Assembly (NCBI GenBank): GCA_017502065.1
Contig: JAFVVU010000240.1
Span: 1-5,847, forward strand
Origin: Clostridia bacterium
GTDB lineage: Bacteria > Bacillota > Clostridia > RUG12999
Direction: 5' to 3'
Length of the DNA stretch: 5,847 nucleotides
The notes under the pieces were generated by a model. The model worked only from the letters and a program-made list of their open reading frames with translations. It was not told the DNA's origin and did not search any database. Position 1 is the first letter of the stretch; every line of letters begins with the position of its first letter. Of the stretch, positions 1 to 5,847 are shown in pieces. Both the position numbers and the translations under genes were made by a program.

Positions 1-894
1 ACATGCTTTTGTTGCCGTACCCGGATACCACAATCCGTCGGTAATATGAGAATAGTTTATAAGGTTTTTGTCTGGATAAGCGTTATCCGTGATAACACAA
101 ATTCTGCCTGCAGTTGCAAGCTTAACAGTCACCATCCCAAGCTCTATACCGCCTGCAGCAAAAACTTCCATAACAGTATCAGTACTTCCGCATAAAACCG
201 GCGTTCCTTCGGCAAGTCCTGTTTCGGCACTTGCACTTACTGTGATTTCACCTACGATATCTGTAGGCTTTACAAGTTTCGGAAGTTTTTCAGTCGGAAA
301 ATCAATTATACCGCAAAGTTCTTTTGACCAGGTCTGGGTAGTAAAATCAAAAAGCATACTGCCTTCTGCTTCAATATTGTCGGTAACGTAATCACCCGTC
401 AGCTGATGGCGAACATAGTCTTTTGCAAAACAGATTTTATCAACCTTGCTCCATACATCAGGCTCGTTTTCTTTAACCCACATAAGTTGGGGAAGGGTCC
501 ATATTGTTCCCGGATTATGAAGAACCTGCTGAAGGATGATGTCTTTATAGTTGTTATTGAGAAATTCAACTTCTTTTTGTGCTCTTGTATCCGTCCAGTA
601 AATTGCAGGACGTAAAACATTAAAATCTTTATCCATTAAAACGGATGTATGTGTAGCGGCATCAAGTGCAACACCTACTATGTCGGATGCATCTATTCCA
701 CTTGTTTCAATGATGTTTTTAATATTTTCTTTTGTTGCAATATACCAATCATCCGGATTCTGCTCAGTCCAGCCTATGTTCGGATAATATGTTTCATACT
801 CGTGAGAAGCAGTGGCGATAACATCACCATTTTCAGCAAGCAGAGTGGCTTTGGAAGAACCGCCGCCAAAATCTATTCCAAGTAAATATTTCAT
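1..894 (-). CDS. FGGY-family carbohydrate kinase (xylulokinase-like), 3' end off the left edge
   Basis: ATP-dependent sugar kinase of the FGGY family, acting in the cytoplasm on a pentulose or similar sugar. The open frame runs from ATG (892-894) to the left edge without a stop: 298 codons of a family that is usually about 500. Seen: the N-terminal phosphate-binding loop IDFGGGSSKA (7-16), a sugar-site stretch LDAATHTSVLMD (77-88), YWTDTR (99-104), and GSTDTVMEVFAAG (236-248), whose Asp239 is the expected catalytic base. The C-terminal domain starts near residue 255 (VKLATAG). The start is supported by AAAGGTGA six bases upstream. ATG overlaps the stop of the DUF4867 gene in an ATGA, so the two are translationally coupled. 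The fold is clear, but the substrate is not: LDAATH differs from the QMHG-type site of E. coli XylB, so xylulose is only one candidate. Confidence 0.9.
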   Translation of the reverse strand, partial: MKYLLGIDFGGGSSKATLLAENGDVIATASHEYETYYPNIGWTEQNPDDWYIATKENIKNIIETSGIDASDIVGVALDAATHTSVLMDKDFNVLRPAIYWTDTRAQKEVEFLNNNYKDIILQQVLHNPGTIWTLPQLMWVKENEPDVWSKVDKICFAKDYVRHQLTGDYVTDNIEAEGSMLFDFTTQTWSKELCGIIDFPTEKLPKLVKPTDIVGEITVSASAETGLAEGTPVLCGSTDTVMEVFAAGGIELGMVTVKLATAGRICVITDNAYPDKNLINYSHITDGLWYPGTATKAC

Positions 895-1550
895 AGTTTA
901 TCACCTTTTATAGCGTAATTTTCTCCGAAAATTCCGGGTGTAACCCCTCTTTGAATCAGGCTGTCACAGTTCTCGTGGCATATTATCCATTTGTTTTTCT
1001 TAAAAAGAAGCTTATCTGTATGAGCTTTATCTAAAAGGTCGTTCGTACCCTTTGGTAAAACAACCAACATTGCAAAGCCATTTTGATTTATCTGGCATGG
1101 GGTAAAATGCAACACACCTGAATAAATCTCAACTGCTTCTCCTTGTTTGACATAAAATGCCTTTATATTTTTAGAGTCATATTTTCCGTTTATCATATCA
1201 CATTCTTTTCCAAGCAGTAATACCAGGTCCGTAAAGGCAATGTTAACCTCACTGCTTTTGTGATATTCAAGACCATTTAGTGCATTATTATATCCCCAGC
1301 ATACACCCATCTGCACAGGCATTTCGCCGAAAATTTCATCCTGAATTTTTGTTTTCTGCCATGTGTTTTCAAAAGGCTCGTGTGATAGCTCGTAACATGC
1401 TCCATTTTCAGGCATTCTTAATGCTTCTGCCGCGGGAACAAATTCTTCTGCTGAAATATCGTCGATTAGTCTGCCATAAGGAGTAAATTCCATATCTTTG
1501 ACACTGAAAAATTCAATATGCGGATTTAGCTTTTTTAATTTTTCAAGCAT
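891..1550 (-). CDS. DUF4867 family protein (cupin-like, function unknown)
   Basis: A 219-residue protein that I place in DUF4867 from remembered family features: N-terminal FSVKDMEFTPYGR (15-27), the central YHKSSEVN (96-103), LHFTPC (147-152) and VVLPKGTN (163-170). No function is established for the family. His97, Glu101 and His148 are spaced like the metal ligands of a cupin barrel, so a metal-dependent sugar isomerase, epimerase or lyase is a reasonable inference, not a demonstration. There is no signal peptide or membrane segment, so it is cytoplasmic. The start is supported by AAAGGA upstream; that site sits inside the last codons of the ancestral epimerase frame. The stop TGA overlaps the ATG of the FGGY kinase by four bases, so the two proteins are probably made together and may act on the same sugar. 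Confidence 0.8.
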   Translation of the reverse strand: MLEKLKKLNPHIEFFSVKDMEFTPYGRLIDDISAEEFVPAAEALRMPENGACYELSHEPFENTWQKTKIQDEIFGEMPVQMGVCWGYNNALNGLEYHKSSEVNIAFTDLVLLLGKECDMINGKYDSKNIKAFYVKQGEAVEIYSGVLHFTPCQINQNGFAMLVVLPKGTNDLLDKAHTDKLLFKKNKWIICHENCDSLIQRGVTPGIFGENYAIKGDKL

Positions 1551-1555
1551 AAAAA

Positions 1556-1672
1556 TCAGTCCTTTACAGTTACTATATGCGTTCTTGAAATTGTATCTTT
1601 TGGAGCTATCTTTTCAATGCCCTCTTTTTTTGTAATATCGTAATCAGAATTTACATCATCATGTATTCCGCA
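1556..1672 (-). pseudogene. Severed C-terminal 38 codons of the LacX-like epimerase
   Basis: Directly after the TGA at 1673-1675 the same frame stays open for 38 codons, to a TGA at 1556-1558. The translation begins CGIHDD and continues with KKEGIEKIAPKDT. This is the usual end of LacX proteins (EPW.G..D, then an EGI..L.P region and a final beta strand). With it the protein would be 287 residues, the normal family length, and its last codons would run into the Shine-Dalgarno site of the DUF4867 gene, matching the packing of the rest of the operon. There is no separate start or ribosome site, so it is not a gene of its own unless TGA is read through. Confidence 0.8.
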
Positions 1673-2419
1673 TCATGGCTCAAGACATATATATTTTGCA
1701 TCAGGTTTTGTCCAAAGAAGGAAATAATTAAATCCCTCAAAATCTACATGACATTCTTTTGTCCCATTGCACTTTCTGAGTGTCGCTCCTTTGGAATTGA
1801 GATTTTTGAACACAAGAGCATCAGTTGCAAAATAGTCATAATTAAGTTTTAATACTTTTCCGCAATCCAGAATTCTTTTTGTATTTCCATCAAGGATGCT
1901 GCCTGCCAGTGTGCAAGTATCAAGAGTTTCCTCTTTATCAAACACAATTTCGTAATCCTCAATTCCTTCAGGACATGCATATCCCTCATGAGCACCAAAA
2001 GAAGTATACATTATCTTATCAGTCTTGTTTTCAATCTCATATATTACCTTAAGAGTGTTTGATACAACTTCATATGTAATTCTGAAATCATATTCATATG
2101 GATAGCTCTTGAGGCTTTCAGCGTTAGATTTCAAGCTGAACACAGCCTTGGATTCTTCCTTTAAAATACATTCAAACTCTGTAAATCTTGCATATCCGTG
2201 CTTATCAAGAGTGTATTCCTTACCCTCAAGAATATATTTATCATCCTTAAGGCCACCACAAATCGGGAACAAAACAGGTGAATGTCCCATCCAGAAATTT
2301 TCATCACCCTGCCAAATAAATTCTGTACCTTTTGTATTTTTAATAGAGCAAAGTTCTGCACCCATTGTGCTGATTACTGCACTGATATCATTATTCTTAA
2401 TTATTATTTGTTCAGCCAT
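1673..2419 (-). CDS. Aldose 1-epimerase family protein (LacX-like), truncated by an in-frame TGA
   Basis: Mutarotase-fold protein of the LacX/GalM superfamily, which interconverts alpha and beta anomers of sugars before catabolism. The open frame gives 248 residues; LacX proteins are typically about 290. Seen: FIWQGD (34-39), SPVLFPICG (47-55), HGYAR (74-78) and GAHEGY (142-147), with His74 and His144 at the usual substrate positions; DALVFKNL (200-207); and YICLEP at the very end, where Glu247 corresponds to the general base. Family members read EPW.G here, but the Trp codon is TGA (1673-1675), so the product ends right after the catalytic Glu-Pro. The start is ATG with GAGGTG five bases upstream. 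It overlaps the 3' end of iolB by 16 bases. The truncated protein lacks C-terminal strands and may be unstable or inactive. Confidence 0.85.
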   Translation of the reverse strand: MAEQIIIKNNDISAVISTMGAELCSIKNTKGTEFIWQGDENFWMGHSPVLFPICGGLKDDKYILEGKEYTLDKHGYARFTEFECILKEESKAVFSLKSNAESLKSYPYEYDFRITYEVVSNTLKVIYEIENKTDKIMYTSFGAHEGYACPEGIEDYEIVFDKEETLDTCTLAGSILDGNTKRILDCGKVLKLNYDYFATDALVFKNLNSKGATLRKCNGTKECHVDFEGFNYFLLWTKPDAKYICLEP

Positions 2420-3189
2420 TTGTGCACCTCATCTGTTGTCATAAAGAACCCTCTGTTTTCGCCTGCCATTATCCACAGATAATAGTTATCATATCCGGGA
2501 GCGGCATGGAACGGATGATATCCTCTCGGGATTTCAACGAAATCCCCTGATTTAACAGTATAGGTTTCATCAACGTCGCCTTCCATTGTATATACTTTCT
2601 GTATACCAAAACCCTGAGGCTGCTTAAATTCATAGTAATAAATTTCTTCTGTTTCGGCTTCAAAAGGCATATTGTCATCATCGTGTTTGTGTGGGGGATA
2701 ACTTGCCCACTGACCGCCTTTTACAAAAGCTTCGCCTATATAGAACATATTGGAGTCAACTCTTTCATCAAGAATGAAATGAGCTTCTCTTTCCCAACCG
2801 GGTTTGCCTAAATTTTTTATAATAACATCTTCGGGATTAATGATTGCCGGTTTGAAATCTTTTGTTGAAGGAGATTTGCAAACAGCTATCTGTACTTCGC
2901 CTACGCCTGTAACGGAAAAGGGTTTGTTTGCGGGGATATAAATACAGGTAGCGGCACCGTCAAATACATCTTTACGTTTACCTGCTTCTTTAAATTCAAA
3001 ACCTTCGCCTTCTACTGTGCATTTTCCACCAAGCAGAACAAGAGCATATTCCTTATCTGTTTCAGAATAGGATTTCTTGTCGCCGTCGGCAAGACGTAAC
3101 ATATCCATTTCTATCTTCTGACAGAAACTGTCTTCCTTTGTGAATATTACAGATTTGCCAAATCTTTTGTTCCAACTTCTTTTATACAT
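2404..3189 (-). CDS. iolB: 5-deoxy-glucuronate isomerase (IolB family)
   Basis: Bicupin isomerase of the IolB/KduI group. IolB converts 5-deoxy-D-glucuronate to 2-deoxy-5-keto-D-gluconate in myo-inositol breakdown. The 261 residues (from the ATG) compare well with about 270 for Bacillus IolB. Seen: the C-terminal cupin motif ASYPPHKHD (162-170) with His167 and His169, then EEIYYYEF (181-188) with Glu182, QGFGIQKVYT (192-201), and IPRGYHPFHAAPGYD (220-234) with His225. These form the expected metal site. A GTG at 3196-3198 would add three residues but sits only one base from AAAGGAG; the ATG at 3187-3189, ten bases away, is preferred. The gene overlaps the stop of the kinase and the start of the epimerase. 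Small deviations at the end (YYLWIMAG where YxLNVMAG is usual) leave room for a related substrate. Confidence 0.88.
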   Translation of the reverse strand: MYKRSWNKRFGKSVIFTKEDSFCQKIEMDMLRLADGDKKSYSETDKEYALVLLGGKCTVEGEGFEFKEAGKRKDVFDGAATCIYIPANKPFSVTGVGEVQIAVCKSPSTKDFKPAIINPEDVIIKNLGKPGWEREAHFILDERVDSNMFYIGEAFVKGGQWASYPPHKHDDDNMPFEAETEEIYYYEFKQPQGFGIQKVYTMEGDVDETYTVKSGDFVEIPRGYHPFHAAPGYDNYYLWIMAGENRGFFMTTDEVHKWLNK

Positions 3190-4099
3190 TGTAGCCACGC
3201 TCCTTTAAAAATTCAATTGTTTCATTATAAGTCGGTACGCCTTCTCGGGCACCTACTTTCGTACATTTTATTGCAGATACCGCACTTGAAAAAACAGAGG
3301 CAGCAAGGTAATCCATTTTCCGGACGGTTGCAAAGGCAAATGCCCCATGAAAAACATCACCCGAACCGTTGGAATCAACGGCATCTACCCAAAATGACGG
3401 ATAGTGAGTTACTGTTTTACCGTCAAATATAATTCCGCCTTTTTTGCCCTGTGTTATTACAACAACTTCGGGCGAATACTTTTTAAACAGTATTTCGGCA
3501 GCCTCCTCGGCTGTTTTTGCTTTGGTATGACCAAGTGCGAATTCCTCGGACGGAATTAATATATCGCTGAATGGCAAAAGACGTTCAACACCTTCATACA
3601 ATCCGCCTGCATCATACAATACCTTTGTTCCGTTTTCTTTTGCAATTGTTGCACCTTCTATAGCGGCACCCATATCGTTGCCGTCAACCATCAGGATATC
3701 GGCGTTTTTTATTGCCTCACCTTTGGTTTCATCTACCTTTGTAGGTGGAACATTTCCGCGGAAGAATACGCACGTTCTTGATGCTGATTCCTTTGCAAGC
3801 CATATGCATGAGCAAAAGCTGTCCAATCCGGGAAGGATTGTTATATAGTTTGTATCAACAGCGTATTTCTCAAAATCAGCTTTTAAAAACTTTCCTCCAT
3901 TATCGTCAGTCATATTGCCGATAAAAGCACAAGTTTCGCCAAGTTTAGATGCCGCAACAAGACCTGTTGCACAAGGGCCACCGCCGCTTGACTTTACGGC
4001 ATTTGCACGCATTTTTGTATCTTCTGTGGGATAGTTGTCAACGGAATACAGGGTATCAAACACGTTTGCACCTATGCCTACAATTTTGTTAATTCTCAT
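3182..4099 (-). CDS. PfkB-family carbohydrate kinase
   Basis: Ribokinase-like ATP-dependent kinase of 305 residues, the normal family length, cytoplasmic. Seen: GIGANVFD near the N-terminus (8-15), the sugar-site GGGP (39-42), FIGNMTDD (59-66), and PfkB signature 2 as DSNGSGDVFHGAF (242-254), with Asp248 as catalytic base. The usual form is DTTGAGD, so Ser-Asn and Ser are conservative changes. By position in the operon it could fill the IolC step (phosphorylating 2-deoxy-5-keto-gluconate). In sequence, though, GDVFHGAFA and the AIKCTKVGAREGVP end resemble E. coli YihV (sulfofructose kinase) more than Bacillus IolC, which has FGAGDSYAAG. The Arg that I recall YihV using for the sulfonate does not appear at the aligned place (VDGND, 138-142), so sulfofructose is not supported either. 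The start is ATG with AGGTGA close upstream. Substrate open. Confidence 0.9.
   Translation of the reverse strand: MRINKIVGIGANVFDTLYSVDNYPTEDTKMRANAVKSSGGGPCATGLVAASKLGETCAFIGNMTDDNGGKFLKADFEKYAVDTNYITILPGLDSFCSCIWLAKESASRTCVFFRGNVPPTKVDETKGEAIKNADILMVDGNDMGAAIEGATIAKENGTKVLYDAGGLYEGVERLLPFSDILIPSEEFALGHTKAKTAEEAAEILFKKYSPEVVVITQGKKGGIIFDGKTVTHYPSFWVDAVDSNGSGDVFHGAFAFATVRKMDYLAASVFSSAVSAIKCTKVGAREGVPTYNETIEFLKERGYNV
3200..3206 (-). promoter_or_regulatory. Ribosome binding site that decides the iolB start
   Basis: AAAGGAG in the transcribed strand, lying within the last codons of the kinase gene. It is one base from a GTG (3196-3198) and ten bases from an ATG (3187-3189). The spacing favours the ATG, which gives an eight-base overlap (ATGTATAA) with the kinase stop. 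Confidence 0.6.
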
Positions 4100-4124
4100 A
4101 ATTTCACCTGTTTTTTTATACGCT

Positions 4125-4157
4125 AAAGCGAGTAAGCAAAAATTACTTACTCACTTT
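4125..4157 (-). other. Intercistronic hairpin between aldolase and kinase genes
   Basis: The only non-coding gap of the operon contains arms AAAGTGAGTAAG and CTTACTCGCTTT (minus-strand reading). They can form 12 pairs, one of them G-U, around a 9-base loop. In the transcribed direction the stem is followed by AGCGTATAAAAAAACAGG, with no U-run, so it is not a normal intrinsic terminator for this operon. A T-rich run follows the stem only on the plus strand, where no gene ends. An RNA-processing or stability element that sets aldolase and kinase levels separately is a reasonable inference. Confidence 0.55.
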
Positions 4158-4162
4158 TTGTT

Positions 4163-5002
4163 TTATGCTTTATTATCAGCATTTAAAAGTTTAATTCTGG
4201 TTATACAAAAATCCTTAACCGCTTCAATAGGTTTTTTCATAAAGTTATCAATAGCAATAACTCGGTCAGGTTTTTGCAGTTCTTCAAGACAAGTATCAAG
4301 AAAAGCAAAGCATATATCTGTGGCAAAATTCATTTTTCTTATTCCTGCCGCAACAGCTTTTTTGATTTCTTCGTCGGGAACACCGCTTCCGCCATGGAGA
4401 ACAAGCGGCAGATTGTTTGTTGCCTTGCGGATATCTTTGATACGTTCAATATCAAGTTTTGGCGGTTTTGAATATCTGCCGTGTGCAGTACCAACTGCAA
4501 CTGCAAGACATGCAATACCTGTTTGTTCAGCAAAAACTTTAGCATCCTCAGAAGTTGTAAACTCATCCTGCTCATCGTCTTTTGTTGATCCTATATGCCC
4601 AAGCTCACCCTCAACCTGAATACCAACATAGGCACAGGTATCAACCACGCGTTTTGTAAGAGCAATATTTTCTTCGAATGGAAGGGTAGAACCATCAAGC
4701 ATAATTCCTGTTGCACCGTATCTGATTGAACGGGTAGTTTCAAGTTCGGACGGGCCGTGATCAAGATGGAAACAAACGGGAACACTTGCCTTTTCGGCAG
4801 CAGCTTTAATAACAGGCGAGAGGAAATATCCTGCTTTTTCTTTCATAAGACGCGGATAAATCTGCATGATAACAGGTGCACGCATCTCTTCTGCCGCATC
4901 AAGCACTCCCATAACAGTTTCCATATTATAAACATTAAATGCAGGGATGGCAAAGTTTCCTTTTTCTGCTATATCTAAAATTTCTTTAAGGCTTATAAGC
5001 AT
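4163..5002 (-). CDS. Class II (zinc-dependent) fructose/tagatose-bisphosphate aldolase family protein
   Basis: A 279-residue class II aldolase of the FbaA/GatY/KbaY/IolJ group, which cleaves a ketose phosphate into dihydroxyacetone phosphate and an aldehyde. Seen: FAIPAFNVYN (17-26), HLDHG (79-83) with catalytic Asp81 and zinc ligand His82, VEGELGHIG (130-138) with Glu133, VGTAHGRY (170-177) with zinc ligand His174, LHGGSG (202-207) with zinc ligand His203, and KMNFATD (223-229) with Asn225. All expected catalytic and metal residues are present. With an IolB homologue and a sugar kinase directly downstream, an IolJ-like role (splitting 2-deoxy-5-keto-gluconate 6-phosphate into DHAP and malonate semialdehyde) is plausible, but fructose- or tagatose-bisphosphate cannot be excluded. 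The start ATG has a strong GAGGAGG ten bases upstream and overlaps the preceding stop by ten bases. Confidence 0.93.
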   Translation of the reverse strand: MLISLKEILDIAEKGNFAIPAFNVYNMETVMGVLDAAEEMRAPVIMQIYPRLMKEKAGYFLSPVIKAAAEKASVPVCFHLDHGPSELETTRSIRYGATGIMLDGSTLPFEENIALTKRVVDTCAYVGIQVEGELGHIGSTKDDEQDEFTTSEDAKVFAEQTGIACLAVAVGTAHGRYSKPPKLDIERIKDIRKATNNLPLVLHGGSGVPDEEIKKAVAAGIRKMNFATDICFAFLDTCLEELQKPDRVIAIDNFMKKPIEAVKDFCITRIKLLNADNKA

Positions 5003-5847
5003 TCAAGGACAACCTCCTCAAGTTTTTTAAGTTCAATATCTTCGGGTTTTGTTTTGCTGAGGAGTAAATATTCAGCAGTGTTTTCGGTTACAAGAATTGT
5101 TGTATCCATGTTTTTTGCATTAACCCAACGTGCTTGAGCAACCTTTTCCATTACGTCAGGCATATATTCATTCATAATAAGACTACCTGCAAGGACAGTG
5201 TGCTCTCTGTTGAGAAGCATTTCGGATACGTTGCCGCAAGCGGAAAGAATGAATCTTATCGGTTCGGTTTCTTCAAGTTCGCGTGCAAGGTATGGGTTGT
5301 CCTGAGGTGTATATGTTTTATCACTCTTTTTAACTTTAAGTGCACCGGTTTTTATAAGTTCAGCTACAAATTCAGTAAAGGTAACTACTTCAGGTTTTAA
5401 ATCAATGCCCCATTCTTTGTATTCACGTTTCATCACTTTAGCATCAAGCGGGTCATAGCAAATAACCTTTTTATAGCCAGACAAAGCTTTGGCGCAGTTT
5501 TCCATAATTGCCTTTGTTTCAGCAGCGGCACCGATTAAAAAGTCGGCAGATGCACCGCTGTTTGGTTCATCGGCAAGCATTGCAAAGCTTACGCCTGCTT
5601 TTTTAAGAAGTTCAACGGCTTCCTTTGCACAGCCCTTTGCTCTTGTATCTTCGCCAATGAAAAATACTGTATCGGAATCTTCCAGTACCGGAATATTTTC
5701 GTTTTTGTCGGCACCATAGATGTTGCCTTTTGCGTTAAGGTTGGAAAGCATAGTCATTACATAATCAGGAAGCTTTCCGTCAAGTGCTGCACCAAGGCGT
5801 GCTTCTTTTGTGAACATTATCGGATCCCAACCGGTTACACAATCAGT
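4993..5847 (-). CDS. Heterodisulfide-reductase-like (CCG-domain) protein with lost cluster cysteines, 5' end off the right edge
   Basis: The frame is open to the right edge, so the ATG at 5815-5817 is probably internal; 284 residues are visible. Positions below count from that Met. The layout follows HdrD/GlcF-type proteins: GNIYG (31-35, usually GNPxG), VFFIGEDTRA (51-60), LLKKAGVSFAML (70-81), EPNSG (84-88), DPLDAKVMKREY (122-133), TYTPQDNPYLAR (168-179), VLAG (208-211). In such proteins these positions read FVGC, E.CCG, CPHC, HDPCYLGR and CCG, and two cysteine sets bind Fe-S or zinc centres. Here every one of those cysteines is replaced. Upstream, DCVTGWDP lies where a ferredoxin CxxxCP would be. 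The family match is an alignment from memory, so other identities are possible. It overlaps the aldolase start, so it belongs to the operon. A structural or regulatory role is inferred. Confidence 0.65.
   Translation of the reverse strand, partial: TDCVTGWDPIMFTKEARLGAALDGKLPDYVMTMLSNLNAKGNIYGADKNENIPVLEDSDTVFFIGEDTRAKGCAKEAVELLKKAGVSFAMLADEPNSGASADFLIGAAAETKAIMENCAKALSGYKKVICYDPLDAKVMKREYKEWGIDLKPEVVTFTEFVAELIKTGALKVKKSDKTYTPQDNPYLARELEETEPIRFILSACGNVSEMLLNREHTVLAGSLIMNEYMPDVMEKVAQARWVNAKNMDTTILVTENTAEYLLLSKTKPEDIELKKLEEVVLECL
5013..5019 (-). promoter_or_regulatory. Strong ribosome binding site of the aldolase gene
   Basis: GAGGAGG, near-perfect anti-Shine-Dalgarno complementarity, ten bases before the aldolase ATG and inside the 3' end of the preceding gene. 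It is the strongest such site in the window, in keeping with high aldolase expression. Confidence 0.6.

Noticed and set aside
89..391. A 100-codon plus-strand open frame rich in Ser, Pro and Val
   Set aside because: It is entirely antisense to the conserved FGGY kinase frame, with low-complexity composition produced by the complementary codons.
1647..1668. Possible SECIS-like stem just after the TGA of the epimerase, hinting at selenocysteine
   Set aside because: The transcript can form only a weak AU-rich eight-pair stem with an AA bulge and a GAUG loop, too close to the TGA and unlike known bacterial SECIS elements. The family residue here is Trp, not Cys, so insertion of selenocysteine is not supported.
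4121..4160. Intrinsic terminator for the operon
   Set aside because: In the transcribed direction the stem is followed by AGCG and an A-run, not U-rich sequence; the T-rich run is on the plus strand, where no gene ends.
4035..4619. A 194-codon plus-strand open frame opposite the kinase/aldolase region
   Set aside because: It lies antisense to two well-supported genes, crosses their boundary and the hairpin, and its translation has no recognisable domain; it is a shadow frame.
3182..5002. Reading the aldolase and YihV-like kinase as a sulfoquinovose (sulfo-EMP) pathway
   Set aside because: The Arg I recall YihV using for sulfonate binding is not seen in the kinase, no SQ glycosidase or sulfolactaldehyde enzyme is visible, and an IolB isomerase fits inositol-type chemistry better.
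5815..5817. ATG as the true start of the Fe-S-fold protein
   Set aside because: The frame is open through the right edge (TDCVTGWDPI precedes the Met), no ribosome site is seen before it, and the family has an N-terminal ferredoxin-type region; this Met is probably internal.
1..5847. CRISPR arrays, tRNA/rRNA genes, insertion sequences, phage attachment sites
   Set aside because: No repeated units, cloverleaf-like segments, transposase-like frames or terminal inverted repeats were seen; almost the whole window is metabolic coding sequence.

Overview
The window is a 5.8 kb piece of one tightly packed operon read entirely from the minus strand, so transcription runs from the right edge to the left. 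It looks like an AT-rich Gram-positive, most likely an uncultured or gut-type member of the Clostridia. The reasons are clear purine-rich Shine-Dalgarno sites (AAAGGAG, GAGGAGG, AGGTGA), start/stop overlaps at almost every junction, and families common in Firmicutes (LacX-type epimerase, DUF4867). The taxonomic call is an inference.

In transcription order the genes are: (1) the C-terminal 284 residues of a heterodisulfide-reductase-like (CCG-domain) protein that has lost its cluster-binding cysteines and is cut by the right edge; (2) a class II (zinc) sugar-bisphosphate aldolase; (3) a PfkB-family sugar kinase; (4) an IolB-type 5-deoxy-glucuronate isomerase; (5) a LacX-type aldose 1-epimerase interrupted by an in-frame TGA where the family has Trp; (6) a DUF4867 cupin-like protein of unknown function; (7) the first 298 codons of an FGGY sugar kinase cut by the left edge. 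The only real intergenic gap (4100-4162) holds a 12-bp hairpin. The apparent gap 1551-1672 is the severed 3' end of the epimerase gene. No promoter is visible; it should lie beyond the right edge.

Functionally this is a carbohydrate catabolic operon. Isomerase, kinase and aldolase in a row match the last three phosphate-handling steps of myo-inositol breakdown (IolB, IolC, IolJ). However, the kinase resembles sulfofructose-kinase/ribokinase-like proteins more than classical IolC. The operon also carries a mutarotase, a second (FGGY) kinase and DUF4867, which are not part of the standard inositol pathway, and iolG, iolD and iolE are not in view. Either this is a variant inositol locus merged with another sugar route, or it is a pathway for a different deoxy- or keto-sugar acid. 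The points most worth checking are the cysteine-stripped Fe-S-fold protein, the TGA in the epimerase, and the DUF4867/FGGY pair.
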